Positions 1 through 9,377 of a DNA stretch of 64,000 nucleotides are shown in pieces. The position numbers and the translations under genes are program-made. Position 1 is the stretch's first letter; every line of letters starts with the position of its first letter. The notes under the pieces were generated by a model. That model saw only the letters and a list, made by a program, of their open reading frames with translations. It had not been told where the DNA came from and did not search any database. Origin of the DNA: Rs1 sp038900335 (lineage in GTDB: Bacteria > Pseudomonadota > Gammaproteobacteria > Pseudomonadales > Balneatricaceae); contig JBBMRB010000005.1 of NCBI GenBank assembly GCA_038900335.1, positions 1-64,000 on the forward strand, in the 5' to 3' direction.

Positions 1-76
<76 letters not shown>

Positions 77-141
77 ATCTTTAACGCTATCTCAAAAATG
101 AGTACAACTTAACGTCGTTGCTCACCTAATCGAGGGCGCAA

Positions 142-170
142 ATATTAATAGCGAATAGCTTTGGTTGCAA
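142..170 (-). promoter_or_regulatory. Promoter of tRNA-Thr
   Basis: On the minus strand a -35 TTGCAA and a -10 TAATAT are separated by exactly 17 bp. A GC-rich discriminator (GCGCCC) follows, as is usual for stringently controlled stable-RNA promoters. It lies about 70 bp upstream of the tRNA 5' end. The rest of 171-405 shows no gene; it is AT-rich spacer up to sbmA. Confidence 0.6.
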
Positions 171-405
171 GAGAAAAATCATGTTTTTTAGATAAAAAAT
201 TTAATAAGTGGAACTTATACCAACAACGACGGTTTTTTAATGCTCGTATTAACGATTCTTTGATTATTAGTGTTGCTTTTTATAGGTGCATCAGCGTTTT
301 GGATTTGTTGTTATTTAATTGGTTAAATAACTAATATATTGAATCTAATCAGTTTAAAATGGTCTTTGGTAAACGCATCTAAATTGAATTGAGTAAAACT
401 AAATT

Positions 406-1647
406 ATGTTTAAATCATTTTTTCCAAACCCCAAGTGGTTTTTCCTCTCCTTGGTATTCTTCACTGGTATTGCCTGTTTTATCTGGTATAGCTTCAATGA
501 GAATATTGCCGGCTTTATCGGCTTAGATGTCTCACAAACAGAGCCGGTGATAGGTTTAGGTTTTTTTGTAACGAATTCCTTTATCCTCTTTTATGGTTAT
601 TACTTTGTATGTACTGCTATTTTTGCATTGTTCTGGTTCAAAGTAGCAAATCATCCCTGGCAGTGGTGGTCGATCGTTGGCTCGTCAGTCATTATCTTCT
701 CGACTTATTTTTCAGTACAAGTTTCTGTTGCAATAAACCATTGGCGCCGGCCGTTTTTTGATTTAGTGCAAACGTTGCTCAAGCCAATCGATAGTAAGGA
801 TAGTGATGCGCTGATTACGCCAGATCATGTTGCTAGCTCATCTGCGCAGTTATTAGACTTTATTCTGATCTTCTTAACAATTGCCTGCTTAGCGATTTTT
901 GTGTTTGTTGTGACCCGTTATTTAGTCAGTCATTTTATCTTTAGATGGCGTACCGCGATGAATGATTATTACGCAGCGCGTTGGTCAAAGCTTAGGAAAA
1001 TAGAAGGCGCGTCACAGCGTGTACAAGAAGATACCATGAAGTTTGCAGAAATTATGGAAGGCCTCGGCGTCTCCTTAATTGATGCGGTGATGACCTTATT
1101 CGCCTTTTTACCATTATTATGGTCACTATCTGAATACGTGAAAGAAGTGCCTATTATTGGTGATATCGCACATCCACTGTTCTATGCCGCGTTGTTCTGG
1201 TCAGTATTTGGTACTGGATTACTCGCCTTAGTCGGTATTAAACTGCCGGGCATTAATTTTGAAAATCAGAAAAAAGAAGCCGCTTTTCGAAAAGAGCTGG
1301 TATACGGTGAAGATGATGAGCTGCGTGCATCACCTTTAACATTAGCTGAGCTATTTGATAGTGTTAGGCGTAACTATTTTAAAATGTATTTGCACTACAC
1401 CTATTTTAACGTCGCGCGAATGTTGTATCTGCAAACAGATGCTATTTTTGTTTATATATTACTGATTCCAACCATAGCGGCAGGGGCAATTACCTTTGGT
1501 GTGTTGCAGCAAATACTAACAGCCTTCGGTCAAGTCAGTAACTCATTCCAGTACTTAGTTAATTCATGGACAACCATTGTTGAGCTGCTGTCAATCCATA
1601 AGCGTTTAATGGCGTTTGAATCGGCATTAGAGCCAAAAGATAGATAG
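406..1647 (+). CDS. sbmA: SbmA/BacA-family inner-membrane peptide transporter
   Basis: Proton-driven importer of antimicrobial peptides and other modified peptides across the inner membrane. The 413 residues match the length of E. coli SbmA and align along the whole protein. The N-terminus MFKSFFP is nearly identical, as are FRWRTAMN, EGASQRVQEDTM, GIKLPG, RKELVYGEDD and QYLINSWTT-like segments. It has about seven hydrophobic segments (roughly residues 10-30, 55-78, 88-110, 145-172, 225-250, 258-282, 345-372) and no ATPase domain. That separates SbmA from ABC exporters of the same fold. It stands alone, convergent with mltD. Function is inferred from family membership; the natural substrate is unknown. 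Confidence 0.93.
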   Translation: MFKSFFPNPKWFFLSLVFFTGIACFIWYSFNENIAGFIGLDVSQTEPVIGLGFFVTNSFILFYGYYFVCTAIFALFWFKVANHPWQWWSIVGSSVIIFSTYFSVQVSVAINHWRRPFFDLVQTLLKPIDSKDSDALITPDHVASSSAQLLDFILIFLTIACLAIFVFVVTRYLVSHFIFRWRTAMNDYYAARWSKLRKIEGASQRVQEDTMKFAEIMEGLGVSLIDAVMTLFAFLPLLWSLSEYVKEVPIIGDIAHPLFYAALFWSVFGTGLLALVGIKLPGINFENQKKEAAFRKELVYGEDDELRASPLTLAELFDSVRRNYFKMYLHYTYFNVARMLYLQTDAIFVYILLIPTIAAGAITFGVLQQILTAFGQVSNSFQYLVNSWTTIVELLSIHKRLMAFESALEPKDR

Positions 1648-1855
1648 CTTAAGTAGTTGCCTTAAGCAGGCTTAAAGGCTGCGCAGCTTAAGGTAGGCTG
1701 CGTTGCTTAGAGCGTTTTAAGTTAGGATGTTCTAAAGTAGAATATGCTAAGTTAAGGTGAGCTGAGTTAAAGTGTTGTAAGTCAGCGGTGCTAGAGCGGG
1801 CTCAATGACAATGCCTATAGATTGCATGCTTTATAAGGGTAATGTCACTGATAAT
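1648..1855. repeat. Degenerate TTAAG-rich spacer
   Basis: Between the sbmA stop and the terminator the sequence repeats variants of GCTTAAG, GCTTAAA and GTTAAGG at short irregular intervals (about 1646-1790). It carries no open frame of note. The pattern looks like decayed short tandem repeats and not coding sequence. No function can be assigned. Confidence 0.4.
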
Positions 1856-1883
1856 AAAAAGGCCTGCTAAGCAGGCCTTTTTA
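1856..1883. terminator. Bidirectional terminator between sbmA and mltD
   Basis: A perfect hairpin with arms GGCCTGCT/AGCAGGCC around a single-base loop is flanked by A5 on the left and T5 on the right. It can therefore terminate both the rightward sbmA and the leftward mltD transcripts. Confidence 0.85.
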
Positions 1884-1913
1884 TGGGTAGTCATTGGTAT
1901 CAATAGCAGCAGA

Positions 1914-3197
1914 TCAGCTTTGCGGTATTTTAATTGATGAGCCTATGCGCAGCGTGGTGTTTTTACTTAAACCATTAGCGGTTAATAGTTTCGTGACACT
2001 GGTGTTGTGGCGTCTGGCGAGGCCCCAAAAAGTATCGCCATTATTGATTTTATAAACCTTATGTTTTTTACTGTTGCCCGCTAACAATTGAGTGTTGCTG
2101 TTACTTGCATCAAGCATAGGAATCAATAAAGTTTTACCAATACGTATTCTAGAAGAGCTCATATTGTTCAGCTCTTTAATCATTTTAACTGATGAGCCGT
2201 AGTGTGCAGCAATTTTGCCAAGGACATCACCACTTCTTACTTTGTGTCTGGCTATTTCAAACGGACTGCCTTGTTCTAAGGTCTCTACATTACTGGCGAT
2301 TGCTTCGCTCTTATCAATAGGGACTAATAATTTATGGGTACCGTTTAATAGGGTGATGTTCTTTAAAAAACCTGCATTTAGCAACGTCAGGTCTTCTTTA
2401 TCTACCTTTGATAAGCTTGCTAATTTGTTGAGATTAATAGGGCGGTTGATAGTGATTTCTTCAAAGTAAGCTTCGTTGGCAATGCTCGGTAACACTAAGT
2501 CATATTGCTCAGGGTTATCAATGAGCGCTGAGATTGCCAGTATTTTAGGAACGTAATTAGTTGTCTCTTCTGGAAGCTTGAGTGACCAGTAGTCTGTAGG
2601 CAAACCTTTTTCTTTGTTTTTTCTGATCGCTCTTGATACCGTGCCGCCGCCGCCATTATAGGCTGCAAACGTTAGCATCCAGTCACCATCAAAGCGTTTG
2701 TTTAAGCTTTCCAAGTAATCTAAAGCTGTTTGCGTAGAGGTGATAACATCGCGTCTGCCATCGTACCAATCATTTATTTCGATACCTAAGTAGGTTGCGG
2801 TGCTTGGGATAAACTGCCAAATACCAGATGCTTTGCCAGTAGAGTATGCTGTCGGGTCATATAAACTTTCAATAACTGGTAGTATGGCGACTTCAGCAGG
2901 TAGTCCTCTATCGAGTATTTCATTGAGAATGTAGTGATAAAATGGTGTGGCTTGAGCGCTGACTTTTAACAGATGAGGAGGGTAGCTGCTATAGTATTCT
3001 ATTTCAGATAAAACTCTGGGCTCACTATATGAATCAGTAAACTCAAAATTTTCACGGGTAATATCCCATAAGTCATTGCTTTTGTCAGAGCCAACAATTT
3101 CTGAGTTCTTCTCGTTTGTATCGGTGTTGGTGCTGGTAGATGAGCAAGCTGCCAGTAAAGTGATCAATAACACCGAAAATAAATTCTTTAGAAACAT
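1914..3197 (-). CDS. mltD: Membrane-bound lytic murein transglycosylase D
   Basis: Outer-membrane lipoprotein that cleaves the MurNAc-GlcNAc bond of peptidoglycan to give 1,6-anhydro-muropeptides. The 427 residues begin with a lipoprotein signal ending LLAAC (lipid-modified Cys18). A family 1 lysozyme-like SLT domain follows; its catalytic glutamate is Glu110 in PVIES, followed by GIWQFIPSTA. Two LysM peptidoglycan-binding repeats close the protein, at about 316-360 and 380-425. The usual MltD has two or three LysM repeats. It is followed upstream by gloB in the same orientation, the classic gammaproteobacterial pair, with a 164-nt gap that may carry its own promoter. Confidence 0.95.
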   Translation of the reverse strand: MFLKNLFSVLLITLLAACSSTSTNTDTNEKNSEIVGSDKSNDLWDITRENFEFTDSYSEPRVLSEIEYYSSYPPHLLKVSAQATPFYHYILNEILDRGLPAEVAILPVIESLYDPTAYSTGKASGIWQFIPSTATYLGIEINDWYDGRRDVITSTQTALDYLESLNKRFDGDWMLTFAAYNGGGGTVSRAIRKNKEKGLPTDYWSLKLPEETTNYVPKILAISALIDNPEQYDLVLPSIANEAYFEEITINRPINLNKLASLSKVDKEDLTLLNAGFLKNITLLNGTHKLLVPIDKSEAIASNVETLEQGSPFEIARHKVRSGDVLGKIAAHYGSSVKMIKELNNMSSSRIRIGKTLLIPMLDASNSNTQLLAGNSKKHKVYKINNGDTFWGLARRHNTSVTKLLTANGLSKNTTLRIGSSIKIPQS

Positions 3198-3361
3198 AAA
3201 CTTCCCTAGCGTAAAAAAACGCCTGATTTTACAATTTAGCGGCGCATTTTAGCAGGGGAACAAATAAGATCAAACTGCTATTTTCAACAGTTGGTTTAAT
3301 TTTAACCTATCTGTAATCGTCTTGTCACATATTACGCCCGATGCGAGAGAGTTTTATGCTC

Positions 3362-4150
3362 TTAAAAATTATTTTTCCATTGGCGAATACAGCTAAAGAC
3401 ATCTAGTTCAGAAGGTAGTGTTCTTTTGGCGAAATTAGCAGCACTTTCCCTTACATTTTGCTGATCGCAGCGTAAAAACGGATTTATTAGTAATTCAGCA
3501 CCTATAGTGGTCGGCAAAGTGATTTGATTGTTGTTACGCAGTGCCGTGCAACTTTTGATATGTTGTTGTATATCATCATTGGCAGGTTCAACAGCGGCGG
3601 CAAAAGCTAAATTACTTAACGAGTATTCGTGCGTACAATATACTTCAGTGTTAAATGGAAGCTCTTTAAAGTAGTGCATTGCAGTGAGCATTTGCTGCAT
3701 GCTCCCTTCAAATACTCTGCCGCAACCGGCAAGAAATAAAGTGTCACCACAAAAAACTTGAGGTCTTTGCGTTTGTTCTTTAGCCGCTAAAAAATAACTT
3801 ATATGATCTAAGGTGTGCCCAGGTACTGCTTTTATTTGTAGCTCTTTTTCGAATAAGCTAAGTGTGGCTAAATCTTCTAAAGGGTGAGTAATACCACTGA
3901 AATTACAGTTTTTAGGCCCGTAAACGCGGATATCGTACTTTTCACGCAGCTCATTAACGCCACCAGTATGATCATCATGATGATGAGTTACTAAAATTGC
4001 CTGTAACGTTTTATTGTGCATCTTAAGTGCTGTGATAACCGCTTGAGCATCACCTGGGTCGACAACAGCGACTTGGCTAGTATCAACGGGGCTTTCTAAC
4101 ACCCAAATATAGTTATCATTAAAAGCGGGGATAGCGGTGACTTTAAACAT
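3362..4150 (-). CDS. gloB: Hydroxyacylglutathione hydrolase (glyoxalase II)
   Basis: Hydrolyses S-lactoylglutathione to D-lactate and glutathione, the second step of methylglyoxal detoxification in the cytosol. The 262 residues are close to E. coli GloB (251). The metallo-beta-lactamase fold is shown by the dinuclear metal motif THHHDDH at residues 55-61, by PGHTLDH, by FCGDTLF, and by YCTHEY. The C-terminal HAGH domain ends in the FSCIRQWKN-type tail. It is divergent from the yafS-like gene across a 277-bp gap that holds both promoters. Gene order supports the call. Confidence 0.95.
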   Translation of the reverse strand: MFKVTAIPAFNDNYIWVLESPVDTSQVAVVDPGDAQAVITALKMHNKTLQAILVTHHHDDHTGGVNELREKYDIRVYGPKNCNFSGITHPLEDLATLSLFEKELQIKAVPGHTLDHISYFLAAKEQTQRPQVFCGDTLFLAGCGRVFEGSMQQMLTAMHYFKELPFNTEVYCTHEYSLSNLAFAAAVEPANDDIQQHIKSCTALRNNNQITLPTTIGAELLINPFLRCDQQNVRESAANFAKRTLPSELDVFSCIRQWKNNF

Positions 4151-4427
4151 AGTTAAGTATCTTTTGTCTGGCTCAAGGTAGTGTTGATTCTAGCCTCTTT
4201 AACCCTTTGTTTTCTAATTTTTTTGCGAATTAATCACTTTTTATCCTAAAATAGAGCAGTGTTAGCTATTAAATTAATCAAATAGCGGCAGATAAATTAG
4301 TCGTAATAGGCGTAAAATTGAGCCAGTTAGTTTAAAATAATAGACCGTTTATAGCGCATGCGAAAACTTGCTGGTTACTTAGGTTTTAGTAATTTAGGTT
4401 TTAGTAATAAAGGATCAGATATTAAAT

Positions 4428-5201
4428 ATGACAAAAAATATGCTGGTAGATAATCAAGAGAATCTTAGCGATCTTCAGCAGTGGTTTAAATCTGAGCAGG
4501 GCCTTGAGCTATTAGATGCACAGCGACGCACCATTAACAGGCTGTTACCAAATTTATTTGGTTACTTCTTGGTTGAGATCGCCGTTAATACCGATATGCA
4601 GCTATCATCTGAAAGCCTAGTGGTTAATAAGGTGACGGTGGGGGCTGAGCATCAGCTTGGCCTGCCTGATAAAACAGTGTTGTGTGATACTACTGAGCTG
4701 CCGTTTGAACACAATAGTATCGATGTCGTTATACTTCATCATGCATTAGATTTTACAGACGCCCCGCATCAAGTGCTACGTGAGGCTTATCGAGTGTTGC
4801 GCCCAGGTGGTTATCTTGTTCTTATTGGCTTTAACTCCGCCTCATGGTGGGGAGTGACAAAGTTGTGTAAATGTAAAGTTAAAGCACCTTGGCAGCACGC
4901 TAATTTTTTATCGCAAGGGCGCCTAACAGATTGGATGAGATTATTAGGGTTAACTCCTGTACGTAGTCTTAGTGATTATTACCTGCCGCCATTTGCCTCG
5001 TTAAAATGGCGTAAGCGTTTTGAAAAAGTACAGGCATATGGGCGCAGGTCAATGCCTAAAAATGGTGCTTTTACCGTTAATCTAGCCCGCAAAGATATTG
5101 AAGGCATGACGCCGATAACAAAAATTAAACCGGTTAGCAAATTTTATAAATTGCAGGTGCGAAAACCAGCAACAAGGGAACAAACACGTGAAAGAAGTTA
5201 G
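4428..5201 (+). CDS. YafS-like SAM-dependent methyltransferase
   Basis: Class I methyltransferase fold (Methyltransf_11 type) of 257 residues, best matched by E. coli YafS in both sequence and position between gloB and rnhA. Recognisable segments are ELPFEHNSIDVVILHHALDF, then LREAYRVLRPGGYLVLIGFN. The usual glycine-rich SAM motif I is degenerate (around VNKVTVGAEH), as in YafS, so activity should not be assumed. Translation starts at ATG 4428 after AAAGGATC. The 3' end overlaps rnhA by 14 nt, so the two are translated from one transcript. The substrate is not known for this family. Confidence 0.8.
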   Translation: MTKNMLVDNQENLSDLQQWFKSEQGLELLDAQRRTINRLLPNLFGYFLVEIAVNTDMQLSSESLVVNKVTVGAEHQLGLPDKTVLCDTTELPFEHNSIDVVILHHALDFTDAPHQVLREAYRVLRPGGYLVLIGFNSASWWGVTKLCKCKVKAPWQHANFLSQGRLTDWMRLLGLTPVRSLSDYYLPPFASLKWRKRFEKVQAYGRRSMPKNGAFTVNLARKDIEGMTPITKIKPVSKFYKLQVRKPATREQTRERS

Positions 5202-5622
5202 GATTTTTACCGATGGTGCCTGCAAGGGTAATCCAGGTCCAGGCGGCTGGGGTGCTGTTTTGTATTATGCGCAGAAAAAGAAAGAAATATTTGGCGGTGA
5301 AAAAGATACCACCAATAACCGGATGGAATTAATGGCGGCGATAGAGTCGCTGGCAATTTTAAAGCAGCCGTGCAATGTTATCCTAACTACCGATTCTCAA
5401 TATGTGCGTAAAGGCATTAGTGAGTGGATCATGGGCTGGAAGAAAAATGGTTGGAAAACAGCGGCCAAAAAACCAGTCAAAAATGCCGATTTGTGGCAGC
5501 GATTGGATGAGCAAAGTAAAATGCATCAAATCGATTGGCGCTGGGTGAAAGGACACAGTGGTCACCCTGATAACGAGTTGGCAGATGAGCTGGCAAATCG
5601 CGGTGCAGCACAAGTAAATTAA
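5188..5622 (+). CDS. rnhA: Ribonuclease HI
   Basis: Degrades the RNA strand of RNA-DNA hybrids (R-loops, primers). The 144-residue protein keeps the full active site: Asp9, Glu47, Asp69 and Asp133, plus the His123 loop (KGHSGHPDNE) and the basic handle region WKKNGWK. The start is GTG at 5188, set by AAGGGAA seven bases upstream and by the N-terminal match (VRIFTDGACKGNPGPGGWG). It overlaps the methyltransferase gene and is followed 10 nt later by dnaQ, the usual gammaproteobacterial order. Confidence 0.96.
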   Translation: MKEVRIFTDGACKGNPGPGGWGAVLYYAQKKKEIFGGEKDTTNNRMELMAAIESLAILKQPCNVILTTDSQYVRKGISEWIMGWKKNGWKTAAKKPVKNADLWQRLDEQSKMHQIDWRWVKGHSGHPDNELADELANRGAAQVN

Positions 5623-5632
5623 AGAGAGCGTT

Positions 5633-6346
5633 ATGAGACAGATCGTACTTGATACAGAAACAACGGGTTTAGAGCCTTCACAAGGTCATAATGTCATTGA
5701 AATCGGTTGTGTTGAAATGATTAAGCGCCGTTTAACAGACAATAATTACCATCAATACATTAAACCCGATAGAGATTCAGATGAAGATGCGATCAGAATT
5801 CATGGTATTACCAATGAGTTCTTAGCAGATAAACCAAAGTTTCGTGATATTAGTGCGGATTTTTTAGAGTATATACGCGGTGCTGAGTTAATTATTCATA
5901 ACGCACCGTTTGATATTGGCTTTTTAAATGCCGAGCTTGCGCGCAATGGCTGCAAAGAAAAAGTGGATGATGTTTGCTCTATCGTCGATTCATTAAAACT
6001 CGCTAGGCGTAAACATCCAGGTCAAAAAAATAATCTAGATGCGCTGTGTCGTCGCTACGGTATTGATAACTCACACCGTGAGTTACACGGTGCATTACTT
6101 GATTCGCAAATATTGGCCGATGTCTATTTAATGCTGACCGGTGGTCAAACGGATTTGATGTTAGCCGCTGAAGAGGAAGCGACTAATATGGATGGTGAAA
6201 TTGACATCCGTAAGTTGGCAAGCCCAGCCACTGCATTAAAGGTGATAGCGCCGACAGACCTAGAACTACAAGCGCATGAAGAGTTTATTACTTTGCTAGA
6301 TAAAAAATCAGGCGCTGACAGCCTTTATCGCCTAGAGCAATCGTAA
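5633..6346 (+). CDS. dnaQ: DNA polymerase III epsilon subunit (3'-5' proofreading exonuclease)
   Basis: Proofreading subunit of the replicase core. The 237 residues carry the DEDDh exonuclease signature: Asp7 and Glu9 in LDTET, Asp94 in NAPFD, and His152 and Asp157 in LHGALLDSQILADVY. After the catalytic domain comes QTDLML (about 173-178), matching the beta-clamp-binding motif of E. coli epsilon. A flexible tail to the polymerase-alpha contact follows. A GAGAG ribosome site precedes ATG 5633. It is the third gene of the yafS-like/rnhA/dnaQ run. Confidence 0.96.
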   Translation: MRQIVLDTETTGLEPSQGHNVIEIGCVEMIKRRLTDNNYHQYIKPDRDSDEDAIRIHGITNEFLADKPKFRDISADFLEYIRGAELIIHNAPFDIGFLNAELARNGCKEKVDDVCSIVDSLKLARRKHPGQKNNLDALCRRYGIDNSHRELHGALLDSQILADVYLMLTGGQTDLMLAAEEEATNMDGEIDIRKLASPATALKVIAPTDLELQAHEEFITLLDKKSGADSLYRLEQS

Positions 6347-6396
6347 ACATTATGTGGCTAAGCTAGTCCATTTTTGACCCGCTTAGCCAAGTTACT

Positions 6397-6830
6397 TTAA
6401 CGCGTCTGAGCTGTTATATCAGGCAACCTACTGGCTATCACAGAGGATAAAATAAGAGAGGTATCGGTTTTACATAAATGAGAGATGTTTTCCAACAGTT
6501 GGTCGAGTTCAGACATGTTTTTCACGCATATCTTGAAAATATAGGCTTTTTCCCCCGTAACATTAAAGCATTCAGTCACCGCGGGGCTTTTCTCTAGCTG
6601 ATCGATAAAGTGCTTTTCTTGGCCTATAAAGACATTGGCGCTGACAAAACCAGTGATTTTTCAGCATCGCTAGCAATGCTGTAATTTAAAATAACACCTT
6701 GATCTTCTAGTTTTTCAATACGCTCTTTGACAGCCGGTGCTGACAAGTGCACTAAACGCGATAGGTCACTGATTGTGATGCGCGAGTTCTGGTGTAACTC
6801 CTTAATAATACGTTTATTAATATAGTCCAA
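6397..6830 (-). pseudogene. Lrp/AsnC-family regulator, frameshifted
   Basis: Two adjacent minus-strand frames together make one normal-length (about 145 aa) Lrp/AsnC regulator. The N-terminal piece, from ATG 6830, holds the winged helix (ISDLSRLVHLSAPAVKERIEKLEDQGVI). The frame then breaks at a run of five T (6657-6661 on the plus strand). Adding one base restores ITGFVSANVFIG and continues into the ligand-binding RAM domain (TGEKAYIFKICVKNMSELDQLL) to 6397. As it stands the product would stop after 68 residues with DNA binding but no effector domain. Either a true frameshift in a homopolymer or a sequencing error explains this; the window cannot decide. Confidence 0.8.
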
Positions 6831-7030
6831 AATATCTCACTCTTTGATACTATTATTTAAGGTAAGTTTTCACGCTTTACTTTCTTGCTTTACTTTCACG
6901 CTTTAAAAGTGGCTAGTTAGCACAAAGTGTTTTGTGCTGTTGTATAGTATAAATTATCAGCGACAAGAAATGCATTTTAAACAAATTAATCGTGTTTATT
7001 TTATCAACACTCATTAGATCGAGGGCAATT

Positions 7031-7312
7031 GTGGGAAAAGTAATACTTGAAGGCTATATCACAGTGGCCGATGCTGAAATTGAGGCTGTAAAAGCGGCAT
7101 TAATAACACATATCAAACTGACTAGAGCAGAGAGCGGCTGTTTGGTTTTTAATGTACAGCAAGCTGCAGATAACGCTAACAAATTTGATGTATATGAAGA
7201 GTTTATCGATGAGCAAGCGTTTATAGGGCATCAGCAAAGGGTGAAAACTTCTCAGTGGGCTAAAATCACTGTTAACGTCAGTAGGCATTATAATATACAA
7301 GGTTTAGCTTAG
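7031..7312 (+). CDS. ABM-domain (antibiotic biosynthesis monooxygenase-like) small protein
   Basis: Small ferredoxin-like-fold protein of the ABM superfamily, which includes quinol monooxygenase YgiN and heme-degrading enzymes. I recognise the strand-helix pattern ILEGYITV...LITHIKLTRAESGCLVFNV and the closing KFDVYEEFIDEQAFIGHQQRVKTSQWA. The best start is GTG 7031: GAGG lies six bases upstream and the protein (93 aa) then begins exactly where the family does. The longer frame from 6992 has no ribosome site. It lies alone between two broken genes. The substrate cannot be predicted from sequence. Confidence 0.7.
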   Translation: MGKVILEGYITVADAEIEAVKAALITHIKLTRAESGCLVFNVQQAADNANKFDVYEEFIDEQAFIGHQQRVKTSQWAKITVNVSRHYNIQGLA

Positions 7313-7514
7313 GTTTATGCGCGTTTAGAATGAGCGTATAGCTTTAGGCAGCAGTTATTAATCATCTAGCTAAAGCTTTGATTACAGCTAAGCTGGTGGT
7401 GACCTAAGAAAAAGCTGAGCACTGAGTATGCAAATATGGTGCATCTGTGCCCAGCCTATAAAGTATTCGTAGTGTCTTTGCTTAGAGGCTATTTTATAGG
7501 GTCTATTACAAGTT

Positions 7515-8112
7515 TTAATATAGTCTGGGTGATTCTTGCGCTAACTCGATAGCGAGCTCTTTAAGAAACTGCGACACTTTAGCAAGTCCTGTTTTGGTGA
7601 TTTCAGGGTCGTTAGCAAAGCCAATTCTTAGATAGCCTTCCATATCGAGCGCGCTGCCTGGAGTGAATAATACTCCTTTAGATTCAAGTAGTTTGATGCA
7701 AAATTCCCGCGATGGTATTGCGAGGTCGTATTTTAATAAAGCGAGAGTTGCTGATTGCGGTTTAATATAACTGATTAGCGGCTCGTTAGTGACCCACTCA
7801 TCCAATATCGCTAAGTTATTACGGGTAATAGAGCGGCTTCTAGCGAGAATCGTTGCGCTATTTGCTAATGCAATGGCTGCAAGGTGATCATTGATTAAGC
7901 CAACACTAATGGTATTGTAATCACGGTGTGTTCTAACTTTATCTAGAAGCTGAGTCGCCCCAACTATCCAGCCTAAGCGCAAACCTGCAAGCGAGAATGA
8001 TTTAGACATACTGGCGGTGCTGAACCTTTTTCATATAAATCAGCTATCGATGTAGTTCGCCATTAAGTAATGTTGGCGCTACGCTGTGGCTGATATTGTC
8101 AGAAAAACTCAT
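7515..8112 (-). pseudogene. Class I aminotransferase, internally deleted remnant
   Basis: The 164-residue C-terminal part of a PLP-dependent fold-type I aminotransferase is intact. It includes the PLP lysine in MSKSFSLAGLRLGW and the C-terminal LRIGFAND. Just upstream, SIADLYEKG of the same family is readable in another frame and is followed by a frameshift. A separate start with a good ribosome site (ATG 8112, MSFSDNISHSVAPTLL) then runs into the remnant. Roughly 150 or more residues that should lie between are missing. I infer a large internal deletion (junction near 8040-8065) plus a frameshift near 8020-8035. Not expected to make a working enzyme. Confidence 0.75.
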
Positions 8113-8305
8113 ATTGACCTCATTGTGTTATTAACGTGTGCAGCAAATTTAATAGTGCTTAATGTGGTTAATATTACAGTGATCATCGTGTGGACAACAT
8201 GCAGTTACTAATGAAAAAATAGCGAGTGATTTTTGTTTATAGCGATTGTTTATAGAGATAATAAGCCTTCAAAGCTTATATTTTAAAGGCGTAGCTAAAA
8301 CAGCC

Positions 8306-9259
8306 TTATTCGCGCTCGGCAATGCGGTGAAACATCTGTTGAAACTGGCTAATGTTTTGTTGAACATAGTCAATAAAGGAGCGCATAGCGGGTGTCGGTT
8401 GACTGTCTTTTGGGTACACCACACAAAAAGAGCGGCGCAATGGGAAATCTTTGACATCGACCTCTACTAGCGCTCCTGATGCTAGCTCTGACAATATCCC
8501 TAAGCGCGGTAATACAGCTACGCCTAAGCCTGCGATTACAGCGTGTTTAATGGCATCGTTAGAACCTATTTCCATTTGTGGTTGCAGCTGTATACGTTGT
8601 TTTTGACAATGTAGCTCTAAGGCTAATCGACAGCCAGAGCCTTGTTCGCGCAGCAGTAAATTCTGTTTGATAAATAGTGCCAGTGATGGCTTTTGAATGT
8701 GCAAAATAGGGTGGTCTTTCGGGGCGATTGCCACTAGTTCATTATCTAAAAAGGGGATGCTGACAACCGGTAAATCAAATGGGATGACACTCATTATGGT
8801 CAGCTCATCCTGATGATTATTAAATCGCTCTATCGCATGGGTGCGATTGTTAACCTTGATGGACACTGTTACTTCAGGTCGCAGGCTAGTATAAGCTTTT
8901 AGCAAATAAGGCAATACATATTGCGCTGTGGTCACAGCCACTAATTTAAGCTCACCTGAGACATCATCCATTTGCGTCGCTAAGTCGTGCTGTAGCTGCT
9001 GCACTTCAGTAAAAATGGCAAGGGTGCACTGCGCTAAGCGATTTGCAGTAGCAGTGGTGTAAATCTGGCGGCCAATATACTCAAACAGAGGTTTTTCTAA
9101 TATCTGCTCTAATTGGCGAATTTGATTGCTGACAGCGGGCTGGCTTAAGCCAAGTTGGTCACCCGCGCGGCTATAGCTTTTTAATTCGTATACACATTTA
9201 AAAACCTGCAGTTGTCTGAAGGTCAATCTACTTGCTAAATGTCGGACAGTTGAGGGCAT
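8306..9259 (-). CDS. pycR: LysR-family regulator of pyruvate carboxylase (PycR-like)
   Basis: Transcription factor of 317 residues with a LysR winged helix at about 10-70 (LTFRQLQVFKCVYELKSYSRAGDQLGLSQPAVSNQIRQLEQ, split here only by domain) and a periplasmic-binding-protein-like effector domain (about 100-300). It is transcribed away from a biotin carboxylase/carboxyltransferase pair. That matches the Pseudomonas PA5437-PA5436-PA5435 arrangement, in which PycR controls pyruvate carboxylase. The name rests on this context and on general LysR similarity, and the effector is unknown. The 118-bp divergent gap before pycA should contain its binding site. Confidence 0.8.
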   Translation of the reverse strand: MPSTVRHLASRLTFRQLQVFKCVYELKSYSRAGDQLGLSQPAVSNQIRQLEQILEKPLFEYIGRQIYTTATANRLAQCTLAIFTEVQQLQHDLATQMDDVSGELKLVAVTTAQYVLPYLLKAYTSLRPEVTVSIKVNNRTHAIERFNNHQDELTIMSVIPFDLPVVSIPFLDNELVAIAPKDHPILHIQKPSLALFIKQNLLLREQGSGCRLALELHCQKQRIQLQPQMEIGSNDAIKHAVIAGLGVAVLPRLGILSELASGALVEVDVKDFPLRRSFCVVYPKDSQPTPAMRSFIDYVQQNISQFQQMFHRIAERE

Positions 9260-9377
9260 GTTTTTTCCATCGAAAGTTATCCATCACGTATACCTTATAG
9301 ATAAACATTAAAATATCAATTTTTACTTTGCTCAAAGTTTTTGTAGGCTATACATATTCTAAGTGAAGGAGTGATTT

